DNA from: Comamonas sp. SCN 67-35
Lineage (GTDB): Bacteria > Pseudomonadota > Gammaproteobacteria > Burkholderiales > Burkholderiaceae_C
Length of the DNA stretch: 61,746 nucleotides
Direction: 5' to 3'
Assembly: GCA_001725255.1 (NCBI GenBank)
Contig: MEFV01000010.1
Coordinates: 69,171 to 130,916 of the forward strand
Part shown: piece after piece, positions 43,511 through 53,146 of the stretch
Position numbering within the stretch: the stretch's first letter is position 1
Layout: each line of letters begins with the position of its first letter
Made by a program: the position numbers and the translations under genes
The notes under the pieces: model-generated
Told to the model about the DNA's origin: nothing
What the model saw: only the letters and a program-made list of their open reading frames with translations
Database searches by the model: none

Positions 43511-46500
43511 TCCGGCCGGGCCGGGCCGGCTCGGCCCGGTTGTCCAGCCAGCGCTGGAGCGCCTCGATCGGCAGCGGCCGGCTGAACAGGTAGCCCTGAT
43601 AGGCGCGGCAGCCGTTTTCCAGCAGAAAAGCCTGCTGCTCGGGGGTTTCCACGCCTTCGGCGATGGTCTGCAGGCCCAGGCTGTCGGCCAGCGCCACCAC
43701 CATGCGCGCGATGGCCGCGTCGTTGCCGTCCACGAGCACGTCGCGCACGAAGCTCTGGTCGATCTTGAGCTGATCGAGCGGCAGGCGCTTGAGGTAGGCG
43801 AGCGACGAATACCCGGTGCCGAAATCGTCGAGCGAGAAGCCCACGCCGTGATCCTTGAGCGTCTGCATCTTCTCGATCACCGTCTCGATGTTCTCGATCA
43901 GCAGGCTTTCGGTGATCTCCAGCTTCAGCCGCGTGGCGGGCGCCCCCGTGGCGCGCAGGATGTCGAGCACGTGAGCGGCGAAGTCCGCGTGGTGAAACTG
44001 GCGCGCACTCACGTTCACCGCGATGCACAGGTCCGCCGTCCCGCGGGTCTGCGCCCATGTGGTCAGCTGGCGGCAGGCGGCCTCCAGCATGTGCTGGCCC
44101 AGCGGCACGATGAGTCCGCTTTCCTCGGCCAGGGCGATGAATTCACCGGGCGCGACGATGCTGCCGTCCGGCTTGCGCCAGCGCACCAGCGCCTCCACGC
44201 CGAGCACGGCGCCCGTCTGATCGATCTGGGGCTGGTAGTAGGGGAGGAATTCACCGCGCTGCAGGCCGTCGCGCATGGCGCGTTCCAGCGCCGTGCGGGC
44301 GTCGACGGCCGACTGCATCTGCGGGTCGAAGAACGAGAGCGTGTTGCGCCCCGAGGCCTTGGCGCGGTACATCGCCATGTCCGCCTGCTTGAGCAGCTGC
44401 GCGACCGAGGTGGGCGTGGCGCCGAACAGCGCCACGCCCATGCTGGCGCTGTGGTGGTGGGACTGGCCGGCGAGCTCATAGGGCTGCTCCAGCGTGCGCA
44501 GCAGGCGGGTGCCCAGCGTCTTGATCTCCGAGACGAGTTGCGTGGTCTGGATCGGCAGACCTTCGATGAGCACGGCGAATTCGTCTCCGCTCATGCGCGC
44601 CACGGTGTCGCCCTCGTGCACGCAGCTGGCGAGCCGCTGGCCGATCTGCTTGAGCAGCAGGTCGCCCACGTCGTGGCCGCGCGTGTCGTTGAGCGCCTTG
44701 AAGTTGTCCACGTCGATCAACAGCAGCGCGCCGCCCGTGCGGTTGCGCAGGCCGCTCACCAGCGCGTGCTCCAGCCTGTCGTTGAGCAGGCGCCGGTTGG
44801 GCAGGCCCGTGAGCGGATCGTTGAAGGCGAGCTGCTCGATGCGTTCCTCGTTCTGCTTTTTCTGGGAAAGATCGGAGAAGGCCACGACGTAGTGCGTGGA
44901 GGCCCCCCGGGCATCGCGCACCGCGGCCACCGACAGCCAGGTGGGATAGATGTCCCCGCCCTTGCGCTGGCCCGGGGCTTCACCCTGCCAGCTGCCGTCG
45001 CGATCGACCTGCTGCTTCATGCGGACGAAAAAACCGCCGGATTTGTCGTGGTCATCCAGCAAGGGCATGGGGTGCCCGACCACATCGTCGCGCGTGTGCC
45101 CGGAGATGGTGGTGAAGGCCTGGTTGATCGTCAGCACGGTGCCGTCCGCCCTGAGGACGGCCATGCCTTCGCTGCTGTTGTCGAACACGGTTGCGTTCAG
45201 GCGCAGTTCGTCTTCCAGGCGCTTGCGCTCGGTGATGTCGATCATCACGCCGACGATGCCGCCCACCTTGCCGTCCAGGTCGGTGAAGGTCGCCTTGTGA
45301 AACTGCACCTGGTGCACCGATCCGTCGCCGTAATGCACCGCGCCCTCGTAGCTGCGCCGCCCCGGCTCGCTCAACAGCTCGCGATCCGCGGTCGCGTTGT
45401 ACGCCGTGAGTATGTTCGGCTCGACCTCCTCCAGCCTCTTGCCGATCACCTGCTCGATCGGCTTGCCCAGCACGAGCTCGAACGCCGGGTTGGCGCCGAG
45501 ATAGCGCGCCTGCGTATCCTTGTAGAAGATCGGCGTGGGAATGGCTTCGAGCAGCTGGCGCAGAAAACTGAGTTGTCCGCGCAGCGCCTCGGTGCGCTCG
45601 CGCACCTGGCGTTCCATCTCGGCGTTGGCGCGCTCCAGCGCCGCCGTGCGTTCCTGCAGCAGGCGCTGGGTGCGCCGGCGCTGGGTGATGTCCATGCCCG
45701 TGCCGTGGTAGCCGAGAAAGCGCCCCTGCGCGTCAAAGCGCGGCGCGCCGCTGACCGACAGGTAGCTGGTGCTGCCGTCGGGCGCGACCAGGCCGTACTC
45801 GAAATTGCGGAAGGTCTCGTGGCGCTCGTGCTGCGCGATGTGCTCGGCCAGCTGTTCCTTGCTCACGCCGATAAGCGGGTGCTCCCATCGGCGCTTGGCC
45901 ATGAAATACCCGGGCGTGATCCTGAGCTTGGTGTAGATGTCGCCGTAGACGTGGGTGATGCGGAAGTCTTCATCGGACTCCCAGAACCAGTCCGACGACA
46001 GCCGGGTATAGGTGTTCAGCGTCTGCGTGCGCTCGCGCACCAGATTTTCGGCATCCTCGCGGGCCGTGCGCAGCGCCAGCAGGGCGCGGTGGTGCTCGGT
46101 GATGTCGGTGTAGGAGGAAACCGCGCCGCCGCCGGGCAGCGGCCGGTCGGCCACGGCGATGATCTGCCCGTCTGGCGTTTCAAACTGGAAGTCGTTGTTC
46201 TTGCCCTCGCGCAGGCGCTGCACGCGCTCCTGCAGGCGCTGGCGGACCTGCGCGTCATTCATGCCCGCCCGGTTCAGGAAGTGCAGCACCATCGCCTGCA
46301 TCGTCTGGCCGCGGCAGGATTGCTCGCCGGGCCAGCCCGCCAGCTCCAGGTAGCGCTGGTTCCACACCACGAGCCGCAGGTTTTCATCGAAGAGCGACAC
46401 GCCTTCGTCGATGTGTTCGATCGCCTGGTGCAGCCGCGCGAGGCTGAAGCTCACGGTGGTGGTCGCGTGGTGCAGCAGTTCGCTCAGATTGGCCGCCGGC

Positions 46501-46904
46501 GCGGCGGCGGGCGGGGGTGGCAGCGGATGGCGCGGGTGCCCCGCTTGCGCGGTCTGCAGCAGCGATATGACGCAAAAGCGCACGATGCGCACCAGCGGCC
46601 TGACCACCGGCAGCGGGCCGGCCATGGTGAAGCACGTCAGGCGTTCGCCGTTGATGTCGATGGGCGTCAGCATGCCTTCGAGCATCACGTCCGAGTGCGC
46701 GGCCTCCTCGCCGCTGACGCTGCATTCGCCCAGCTCGCCGCGCATGATGCGCAGCGCCCGCGGGTGCACCTGCCCGATGCGCGCCCGCTCGCTGGAGGCG
46801 ATGATGCGCCCGGTGTCGTCCATGAAATTGCACACCAGCGACAACTCCGCGTGCAGCATGTCGCACAGGTCCTGACCGAACTGAACGTCGAAAGGCGTGG
46901 ACAT
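43497..46904 (-). CDS. Multi-PAS GGDEF-EAL sensor with CdaR-like N-terminal domain
   Basis: A 1135-residue cytoplasmic protein. The first ~100 residues (FGQDLCDMLHAELSLVCNFM, then DTGRIIASSERARIGQVH) resemble the sugar-diacid recognition domain of CdaR. About four PAS modules follow (for example SLFDENLRLVVWNQRYLELAG and MAVLRADGTVLTINQAF). The GGDEF domain carries SGDEF near residue 771 (ARMSGDEFAVLIEG), a variant that can be active. The EAL domain is intact (GVEALVRWRKP near 900; DDFGTGYSSLAYLKRL). Net activity could be either direction. ATG at 46904 (MSTPFDVQF) is preferred to one at 46943. Confidence 0.9.
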   Translation of the reverse strand: MSTPFDVQFGQDLCDMLHAELSLVCNFMDDTGRIIASSERARIGQVHPRALRIMRGELGECSVSGEEAAHSDVMLEGMLTPIDINGERLTCFTMAGPLPVVRPLVRIVRFCVISLLQTAQAGHPRHPLPPPPAAAPAANLSELLHHATTTVSFSLARLHQAIEHIDEGVSLFDENLRLVVWNQRYLELAGWPGEQSCRGQTMQAMVLHFLNRAGMNDAQVRQRLQERVQRLREGKNNDFQFETPDGQIIAVADRPLPGGGAVSSYTDITEHHRALLALRTAREDAENLVRERTQTLNTYTRLSSDWFWESDEDFRITHVYGDIYTKLRITPGYFMAKRRWEHPLIGVSKEQLAEHIAQHERHETFRNFEYGLVAPDGSTSYLSVSGAPRFDAQGRFLGYHGTGMDITQRRRTQRLLQERTAALERANAEMERQVRERTEALRGQLSFLRQLLEAIPTPIFYKDTQARYLGANPAFELVLGKPIEQVIGKRLEEVEPNILTAYNATADRELLSEPGRRSYEGAVHYGDGSVHQVQFHKATFTDLDGKVGGIVGVMIDITERKRLEDELRLNATVFDNSSEGMAVLRADGTVLTINQAFTTISGHTRDDVVGHPMPLLDDHDKSGGFFVRMKQQVDRDGSWQGEAPGQRKGGDIYPTWLSVAAVRDARGASTHYVVAFSDLSQKKQNEERIEQLAFNDPLTGLPNRRLLNDRLEHALVSGLRNRTGGALLLIDVDNFKALNDTRGHDVGDLLLKQIGQRLASCVHEGDTVARMSGDEFAVLIEGLPIQTTQLVSEIKTLGTRLLRTLEQPYELAGQSHHHSASMGVALFGATPTSVAQLLKQADMAMYRAKASGRNTLSFFDPQMQSAVDARTALERAMRDGLQRGEFLPYYQPQIDQTGAVLGVEALVRWRKPDGSIVAPGEFIALAEESGLIVPLGQHMLEAACRQLTTWAQTRGTADLCIAVNVSARQFHHADFAAHVLDILRATGAPATRLKLEITESLLIENIETVIEKMQTLKDHGVGFSLDDFGTGYSSLAYLKRLPLDQLKIDQSFVRDVLVDGNDAAIARMVVALADSLGLQTIAEGVETPEQQAFLLENGCRAYQGYLFSRPLPIEALQRWLDNRAEPARPGRITAA
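43728..43811 (-). repeat. 84-bp identical inverted tract, copy 1 (EAL domain)
   Basis: Read on the minus strand, this tract is identical base for base to 56003-56086 on the plus strand in the other GGDEF-EAL gene. It encodes YSSLAYLKRLPLDQLKIDQS and on to VLVD. Confidence 0.9.
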
Positions 46905-47030
46905 GGAATGTTGCGGAGGTTCGTTGGCGCTGCACAATGACACGACTGCAACAAACTCGCAAGTCGGGTTTGCCTCAACAATAAGTCAGTTTTACATTTC
47001 GTGCTGCCTTCAAGAGCGGACGGAGGGGAC

Positions 47031-50000
47031 ATGCTACAAAAACAAGGGCCGATCGGCGTCGTGCTTGCCGGTCTGCTGGCGCTTGGCGCGGGCAGCGCGC
47101 AGGCGCTCGGCGTCGTCGTCGTGTCGCCGCGCGGCGAGGTGGCGCAGGTGCGGCAGGTGGTGGTCAAGTTCGATGCGCCCGCGGTGAATTTTGGCGATCC
47201 CAAGGCCCCGGCGCCGTATGCCGTGCAATGCAACGATGCGCAGGCCGCCCAAGGACAGGCGCGCTGGCTCAGCGACCGCGAGTGGGTCTGGGACTTCGCG
47301 CAGGATCTGCCGCCGGGCGTGCGCTGCGAGATCACGCCGCGCGCTCAATTCAAGTCCGCCTCCGGCGCCGCGTGGTCGAAGCCAACCGCTTACCAGTTCA
47401 ATACCGGCGGCCCCATCGTGCAGGACACCTGGCCGCGGACCTGGGGCGCGATCGAAGAGGGGCAGTACTTCATCCTCAGGCTCAGCGGCGCGGCCACGGC
47501 GCAGAGCGTGCTCGAGCACGTCTGGTGCGATCTGGACGGCGTGGGCGAGCGCGTGCCGGTGCGCGCGATCGAGGGCGCGGACAGAGAGGCGCTGCTGCGT
47601 TCGCGCCGTCTCTGGGACGAGGCGCGCAAGGACCCGCTGCGCTACCCGGTGCTCGCGTGCGCGCGCCGCGCCACGGCGGGCAGCCACCTGCAGCTGGTGT
47701 ACGACGAGGGCGTACAGACCGCCAGCGGCGTGGCCAATCATGTCGTGCGCCGGTTCAAGTTCCAGGTGCGCGAGGCCTTCAGCGCCGATTTTTCCTGCGA
47801 GCGCGAAAACGCCCAGTCGGCCTGCCTGCCGATACGGCCGATGCGCCTGGGCTTCAACGCGCCGGTGACGCGCAAGCTGGCGCTGGCGATCCGGCTCAAG
47901 GGCGGCGGGCAGACGCTTTCGCCGCACGTGGATGAGGGCGAAGGCGGCGGGCCCGACGACCTGGTGCAGGCCGTCGTGTTCTCCAGCCCGTTCGCGCCCG
48001 AGACGCCCTACACGCTGGAGCTGCCTGCGCACTGGCAGGATGCGTCGGGCAGGCCGCTCGCCAACGCGCAGAGTTTTCCGCTCAAGGTCGCCACCGGCCC
48101 CATGCCGGTGCTGGCCAAGTTCGCCGCCGCGCCCTTCGGCATCATCGAGCGCTTCGCCGAGGGGCCGGACGGCCCGGCGCTGCTGCCCGTGACCGTGCGT
48201 CGCGTGGAGCGGCAGCTCAAGGTCCAGGGCTGGCAGCCCGGGGCCACGGCAGGCCAGGTGAGCACCTTCACGCCCACGAGCGACGCCGAGATCATCCAGT
48301 GGCTGGGCCGCGTGGAGCGGTTCGAATCGCTGTGGCTCAGGCGCGACGAAGCCGAGAAGGCGGTCAGTGATCCGCTGCCGCCGCCCATGAAGAAGGCGCC
48401 GACAGGCCAGGAGGGCGACGATGCCGCCAACACCTCGCCGGACGAGCGTGTGTACGTTCAGGCGCGGCGCGTCTCCCTGCTGGCGGGGCGCAAGGGCGTC
48501 AAGACGCTGACCCTGCCCGACGCCAGGGGCGATGATCCGCGCCCCTTCGAAGTGGTCGGCATCCCGCTGCCCACGGGCTTCAACGTGGTGGAAATCGCTT
48601 CGCCCCGGCTGGGGCAGGCGCTGCTGGGTGCGGGCTACGGCAGCGATCGCACCATGTACGTGCGCACCACGGCGCTGGTCACGAACCTCGGGGTGCATTT
48701 CAAGCTGGGGCGTGAAAACGCGCTGGCCTGGGTCACGAGCCTGGACAAGGGCGAGCCGGTGGCGGGCGCCACGGTGCGCGTGTCCACCTGCGCGGGCAAG
48801 GAGCTGGCTGTGGCCAAGACGGACGAGCAGGGCATTGCGCGGCTGCAGGGCCTGTCGCCCGAGGCACCCCTGTGCCGGGAACCCGACTGGCGCCAGGCCT
48901 ACTTCGTGAGCGCGCGCACCCAGGGCGACATGGCCTTCACCTGGAGCGACTGGCAGCGCGGCATCGAGCCCTGGCGCTTCAACCTGCCGAGCAGCATGTC
49001 CGAGCAGCCGGACGAGCTGGTGCATACCGTGTTCGACCGCACGCTGGTGCGTGCCGGCGAGACGGTTTCCATGAAGCATCTGCTGCGCGTGCAGACGGGC
49101 GGCGGCTTTGCGTTGCCGCAGGAGCGCCCGGACGAGCTCATCGTTACCCATGTGGGCAGTGGCCAGGAGTACCGGCAGCCGCTGGCGTGGCAGCGCACGC
49201 CCACGGGCGGGCTGAGCGCGGTCAGTGCCTTTCATGCGCCGCCCGGCGCCAAACTCGGCGAGTACCAGGTGCAGCTGGGCTGGGCGCGTGGCGGGCGGCG
49301 CTATGACGGCGGGCTGTTCCGGGTGGAGGAATTTCGCCTGCCGGTGTTCGAGGGCCGCATCGGCCCCGTCGACACCCGGCCGCTGGTGCACGTGCGCGAG
49401 CTGCCGACCGCGGTGCAGGTGGCCTATGTGGCCGGCGGCCCCGCGGCGCAGCTGCCGGTGCGGGTCTCGGCCATGGTGCGCGCCAGGACGCTGGATTTCG
49501 ATGCCTACCCTGGCTTCAGCTTCGCCGTGGCGCGCGAGCGCGAGCAGGCGCAGGATGATGACGTCGACGCCGACACCGAGCCGAGCCAGCCCGAGCAGCA
49601 GGCCCGCGTGGTGGCCGACAAGCTCGCGCTCACGCTCGACGGCAACGGCACGGGCCAGGTGACGGTGCCGGACCTGCCCGCCTCGCGCCGTCCGCAGGAG
49701 CTCGTGCTCGAAGCCACCTATGCCGATCCGAACGGCGAAATCCAGACGCTGCGCAGCACGCAGCCGCTGTGGCCCGCCGCCGTCATCGCCGGCATCAAGA
49801 CCGAGGGCTGGGTCTCCTCGGGCAACCGCATGCGGTTTCAGGCGCTGGCACTCTCGCTCGACGGCAAGGTGATGAAGGGCGTGCCGCTCACCGTGCAGGC
49901 CATCGCGCGCACCACCACCTCGAGCCGCAAGCGTCTGGTGGGCGGCTTCTACAGCTACGACAACCAGAGCCGGACCAAAGACCTGGGGACCGTGTGCACC

Positions 50001-53000
50001 GGCGTGAGCGACAGCCGGGGGCTGGTGCTGTGCGATGCCAGGCTGGCCCAGCCCGGCGAGATCCAGCTCGTGGCCACGGCGCGCGACAAGGATGGCAACG
50101 AGGCGCAGGCGGCCACCACGGTCTGGGTCACGCGCGAGGGCGAGCTGTGGTTCGGCGGCGACGACAACGACCGCATCGACCTGCTGCCCGAGAAGAAAAG
50201 CTACGAGCCCGGCGAAACCGCCAGGCTGCAGGTGCGCATGCCGTTTCGTCACGCCACGGCGCTCGTGAGCGTGGAGCGCGAGGGCATCCTGTCCACGCGG
50301 GTGATGCGGCTCGACGGCAAGGACCCGACCATTGAACTGAAGATCGACGAGCACTGGTCGCCCAACGTCTACGTGAGCGCGCTGGTGCTGCGCGGGCGCC
50401 TGCGCGAGGTGCCGTGGTACAGCTTTTTCACCTGGGGCTTCAAGGCGCCGCGCGAGTGGTGGCGGGCGTTTCGGGTGGAGGGCAAGGAGTACATCGCGCC
50501 CACGGCCATGGTCGATCTTTCCAGGCCCGCGTACAAGCTGGGCGCCACCGAGCTGCGCGTGGGCGCGAAGGCGCACCGCATCGCCGTGAACGTCAAGGCC
50601 GACCAGGCGAGCTACCAGGTGCGCGGCACGGCCAGGGTGACGATAGAGGCCACGCTGCCCGACGGCAAACCGGCCGCGCATGCGCAGGTGGCGGTGGCGG
50701 CGGTGGACCAGGCGCTGCTGGAGCTGATGCCCAACACCAGCTGGGACCTGCTCGATGCCATGCTGCAGCGCCGCGCCTGGGGCGTGAGCACGTCCACGGC
50801 GCAGATGCAGATCGTCGGGCGGCGCCATTACGGCCGCAAGGCCGTGCCCGCGGGCGGCGGCGGCGGCCACGCGCCCACGCGCGAGCTGCTCGACACGCTG
50901 CTGCTGTGGAAGCCCCTGGTGGAGCTGGACGCCCAGGGCCGCGCCGTGGTGCAGGTGCCGCTCAACGATGCGCTCACCACGTTCGAGATCGTGGCCGTGG
51001 CCGATTCGGGCGTGGGCCTGTTCGGCACCGGCAAGACCAGCATCCGCGCCACGCAGGACCTGCAGATCATCAGCGGCCTGCCGCCGCTGGTGCGCGAGGG
51101 CGACGGCTTTCGCGCGCAACTCACGCTGCGCAACACCACCGGGCAGGCGATGAAGGTGCAGGTGGCGCCGCGCGCCACCCTGCTCAAGCTGGAGCGGCAG
51201 ACGGTGGACATTCCCGCGGGCGAGGCACGCGAGGTGGCGTGGGACGTGGCGGCGCCGGCGCAGCTCGCGGGCACGCGCGCGCAGGCGCTGCTCTGGGAGA
51301 TCGAGGCGCACGACACGCTCGGCAAGGCGCGCGATGCGCTCAAGGTGAGCCAGCGCCTGATCCCGGCCGTGCCGCTGACGGTGCAGCAGGCCACGCTCAC
51401 GCAGCTCGATGCCAGCCTGAGCCTGCCGGTGGCCGCGCCGCGCGATGCGCTGCCCGGCCGCGGCGGCCTCAAGCTGGCGCTGCAGCCCAAACTGGCCGAG
51501 GGCCTGCCCGGCGTGCGCGATTGGTGGGCCAACTACCCGTTCAGCTGCCTGGAGCAGCGCGCGAGCAAGGCTGTCGGCATGGACGACGCCAAGGCCTGGC
51601 AGGTGCTGTCGGCGCAGCTGCCGACCTACCTCGATGAAGACGGCCTGGCGTACTACTTCCCGCCGAGCGCGGGCATGTCGCACCAGGGCAGCGACACGCT
51701 CACGGCGTATCTGCTCGCGATGGCCGATGAAGCCTCGCGCCTGCATGCGTCGTTCGCGCTGCCGCCCGATGAGCTCAAGGCGATGCAGCAGGGCCTGGCC
51801 GCGTTCGTCCAGGGGCACCTGCAGCGGCGCTTCTGGAGCCCGCGCAAGGATCTCGATCTGCGCAAGCTCTCGGCCATCGAGGCGCTGTCGCGCTACGGCA
51901 AGGCCGATGCGCGCTGGCTGGCTTCGATCACCCTCGCGCCCAACGAGTGGCCCACGCATGCCGTGATCGACTGGATCAACATCCTCAAGCGCGTCAAGGC
52001 GGTGCCGCAGCGCGAGGCGCGGCTGCAGGAGGCCATGCAGATCATCCGCGCCCGCCTGTCCTGGCAGGGTACGCGCGTGGCCTTCAGCACCGAGCAGAGC
52101 GACTACTGGTGGTGGCTGATGCAAAACGGCGACGTGAACCTCGCGCGCCTGATCCTCACCGTGATCGATGACCCGGCGTGGAAGGACGTCATGGGGCGCC
52201 TGGCCAACGGCTTCATCGCGCGCCAGCAGGGCGGTGCCTGGCACACGACCACGGCCAATCTCTGGGGTGCGCTGGCGCTGCAGGCGTTCAGCGCCAAGTT
52301 CGAGGCCGCGCCCGTCACCGGCATCACGCGTGCGGCCCTGGGTGATGCCCAGGCCAGCGTCGATTGGGCCAGGGTGGTGCGCGCCAAGGCCACGGACGAG
52401 GGCGGCGCGATGCACCAGGGCACCTGGTTCGGCGCACCGGTGGCGCCCGGCAACTGGCTGAACAACACCCTGTTCCTGCCCTGGAGCCGCAACATGGCAG
52501 GGGGCGAGTTGCGGGTGAGCCACCAGGGCACGGGCAAGCCGTGGCTCACCGTGCAGTCGGTGGCGGCGATCGAGCTCAAGGCGCCGTTCAGCGCGGGCTA
52601 CACCCTCACGCGCACGGTGACGCCGGTGGAGCAGGCCGACAAGAGCCTGCCCGCGGGCCATTATTCGCGCGGCGACGTGCTGCGCGTGACGCTACACGTG
52701 AACGCGCAGACCGACATGACGTGGGTAGCGGTGACCGATCCGGTGCCGGCGGGCGCGACGATCCTCGGCAGCGGCCTGGGGCGCGATTCGGAAATCGCCA
52801 CGCGCGGCGAAACGCGTGAGGGCGACGGCTGGCCGGCGTTCGAGGAACGCTCGTTCGAAGCCTACCGCGCCTACTACCAGTACCTGCCCAAGGGAGAGAG
52901 CATGCTGCAGTACACCGTGCGGCTGAACAACCCCGGCAGCTTTGCGCTGCCTCCGAGCCGGGTCGAGGCGCTGTACGCGCCCGAGATGTTCGGCGAAGCG

Positions 53001-53048
53001 CCCAATGCCCGTGTCGTGGTGGAGCGCAAGGAAACAGAAAAACAGTAG
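47031..53048 (+). CDS. Bacterial alpha-2-macroglobulin with thioester
   Basis: A 2005-residue periplasmic protease trap. The signal peptide (MLQKQGPIGVVLAGLLALGAGSAQA) lacks a lipobox, so unlike E. coli YfhM the protein would not be lipid anchored. Macroglobulin-like repeats precede a bait region. The thioester motif C-L-E-Q is present at about 1506-1509 (YPFSCLEQRAS), which allows covalent capture of attacking proteases. The C-terminus is the receptor-like domain with DPVPAGATILGSGL. GGAGGGG precedes the ATG at 47031. Its usual partner pbpC is downstream but separated by a GGDEF-EAL gene. Confidence 0.93.
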   Translation: MLQKQGPIGVVLAGLLALGAGSAQALGVVVVSPRGEVAQVRQVVVKFDAPAVNFGDPKAPAPYAVQCNDAQAAQGQARWLSDREWVWDFAQDLPPGVRCEITPRAQFKSASGAAWSKPTAYQFNTGGPIVQDTWPRTWGAIEEGQYFILRLSGAATAQSVLEHVWCDLDGVGERVPVRAIEGADREALLRSRRLWDEARKDPLRYPVLACARRATAGSHLQLVYDEGVQTASGVANHVVRRFKFQVREAFSADFSCERENAQSACLPIRPMRLGFNAPVTRKLALAIRLKGGGQTLSPHVDEGEGGGPDDLVQAVVFSSPFAPETPYTLELPAHWQDASGRPLANAQSFPLKVATGPMPVLAKFAAAPFGIIERFAEGPDGPALLPVTVRRVERQLKVQGWQPGATAGQVSTFTPTSDAEIIQWLGRVERFESLWLRRDEAEKAVSDPLPPPMKKAPTGQEGDDAANTSPDERVYVQARRVSLLAGRKGVKTLTLPDARGDDPRPFEVVGIPLPTGFNVVEIASPRLGQALLGAGYGSDRTMYVRTTALVTNLGVHFKLGRENALAWVTSLDKGEPVAGATVRVSTCAGKELAVAKTDEQGIARLQGLSPEAPLCREPDWRQAYFVSARTQGDMAFTWSDWQRGIEPWRFNLPSSMSEQPDELVHTVFDRTLVRAGETVSMKHLLRVQTGGGFALPQERPDELIVTHVGSGQEYRQPLAWQRTPTGGLSAVSAFHAPPGAKLGEYQVQLGWARGGRRYDGGLFRVEEFRLPVFEGRIGPVDTRPLVHVRELPTAVQVAYVAGGPAAQLPVRVSAMVRARTLDFDAYPGFSFAVAREREQAQDDDVDADTEPSQPEQQARVVADKLALTLDGNGTGQVTVPDLPASRRPQELVLEATYADPNGEIQTLRSTQPLWPAAVIAGIKTEGWVSSGNRMRFQALALSLDGKVMKGVPLTVQAIARTTTSSRKRLVGGFYSYDNQSRTKDLGTVCTGVSDSRGLVLCDARLAQPGEIQLVATARDKDGNEAQAATTVWVTREGELWFGGDDNDRIDLLPEKKSYEPGETARLQVRMPFRHATALVSVEREGILSTRVMRLDGKDPTIELKIDEHWSPNVYVSALVLRGRLREVPWYSFFTWGFKAPREWWRAFRVEGKEYIAPTAMVDLSRPAYKLGATELRVGAKAHRIAVNVKADQASYQVRGTARVTIEATLPDGKPAAHAQVAVAAVDQALLELMPNTSWDLLDAMLQRRAWGVSTSTAQMQIVGRRHYGRKAVPAGGGGGHAPTRELLDTLLLWKPLVELDAQGRAVVQVPLNDALTTFEIVAVADSGVGLFGTGKTSIRATQDLQIISGLPPLVREGDGFRAQLTLRNTTGQAMKVQVAPRATLLKLERQTVDIPAGEAREVAWDVAAPAQLAGTRAQALLWEIEAHDTLGKARDALKVSQRLIPAVPLTVQQATLTQLDASLSLPVAAPRDALPGRGGLKLALQPKLAEGLPGVRDWWANYPFSCLEQRASKAVGMDDAKAWQVLSAQLPTYLDEDGLAYYFPPSAGMSHQGSDTLTAYLLAMADEASRLHASFALPPDELKAMQQGLAAFVQGHLQRRFWSPRKDLDLRKLSAIEALSRYGKADARWLASITLAPNEWPTHAVIDWINILKRVKAVPQREARLQEAMQIIRARLSWQGTRVAFSTEQSDYWWWLMQNGDVNLARLILTVIDDPAWKDVMGRLANGFIARQQGGAWHTTTANLWGALALQAFSAKFEAAPVTGITRAALGDAQASVDWARVVRAKATDEGGAMHQGTWFGAPVAPGNWLNNTLFLPWSRNMAGGELRVSHQGTGKPWLTVQSVAAIELKAPFSAGYTLTRTVTPVEQADKSLPAGHYSRGDVLRVTLHVNAQTDMTWVAVTDPVPAGATILGSGLGRDSEIATRGETREGDGWPAFEERSFEAYRAYYQYLPKGESMLQYTVRLNNPGSFALPPSRVEALYAPEMFGEAPNARVVVERKETEKQ

Positions 53049-53055
53049 CATTTCC

Positions 53056-53085
53056 CGCCGCCCCATCCGCGTTTGCGGCGATTTT
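53056..53085 (+). terminator. Possible terminator after the alpha-2-macroglobulin gene
   Basis: CGCCGC and GCGGCG can pair across a 13-nt loop, followed by ATTTTGTT. Stem and T-tract are short, so the call is tentative. Confidence 0.4.
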
Positions 53086-53093
53086 GTTATAAA
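53085..53093 (+). promoter_or_regulatory. Extended -10 before the GGDEF-EAL/pbpC pair
   Basis: TGT-TATAAA is an extended -10, 54 bp before the GTG start. It resembles the TGT-TATAAT of rplS and suggests that this pair can be transcribed apart from the alpha-2-macroglobulin gene. Confidence 0.45.
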
Positions 53094-53146
53094 GAGCTGG
53101 CGTTCTGCCCGGTGGCCGGGCGCTCTTCGATCAGCGGGAGTGGACC

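Noticed and set aside
47034..52661. A very long open frame (over 1800 codons) antisense to the alpha-2-macroglobulin gene
   Set aside because: It is the mirror of GC-rich codon use on the other strand; its translation is Arg/His/Gln-rich without any recognisable domain, while the sense gene has a signal peptide and CLEQ motif.
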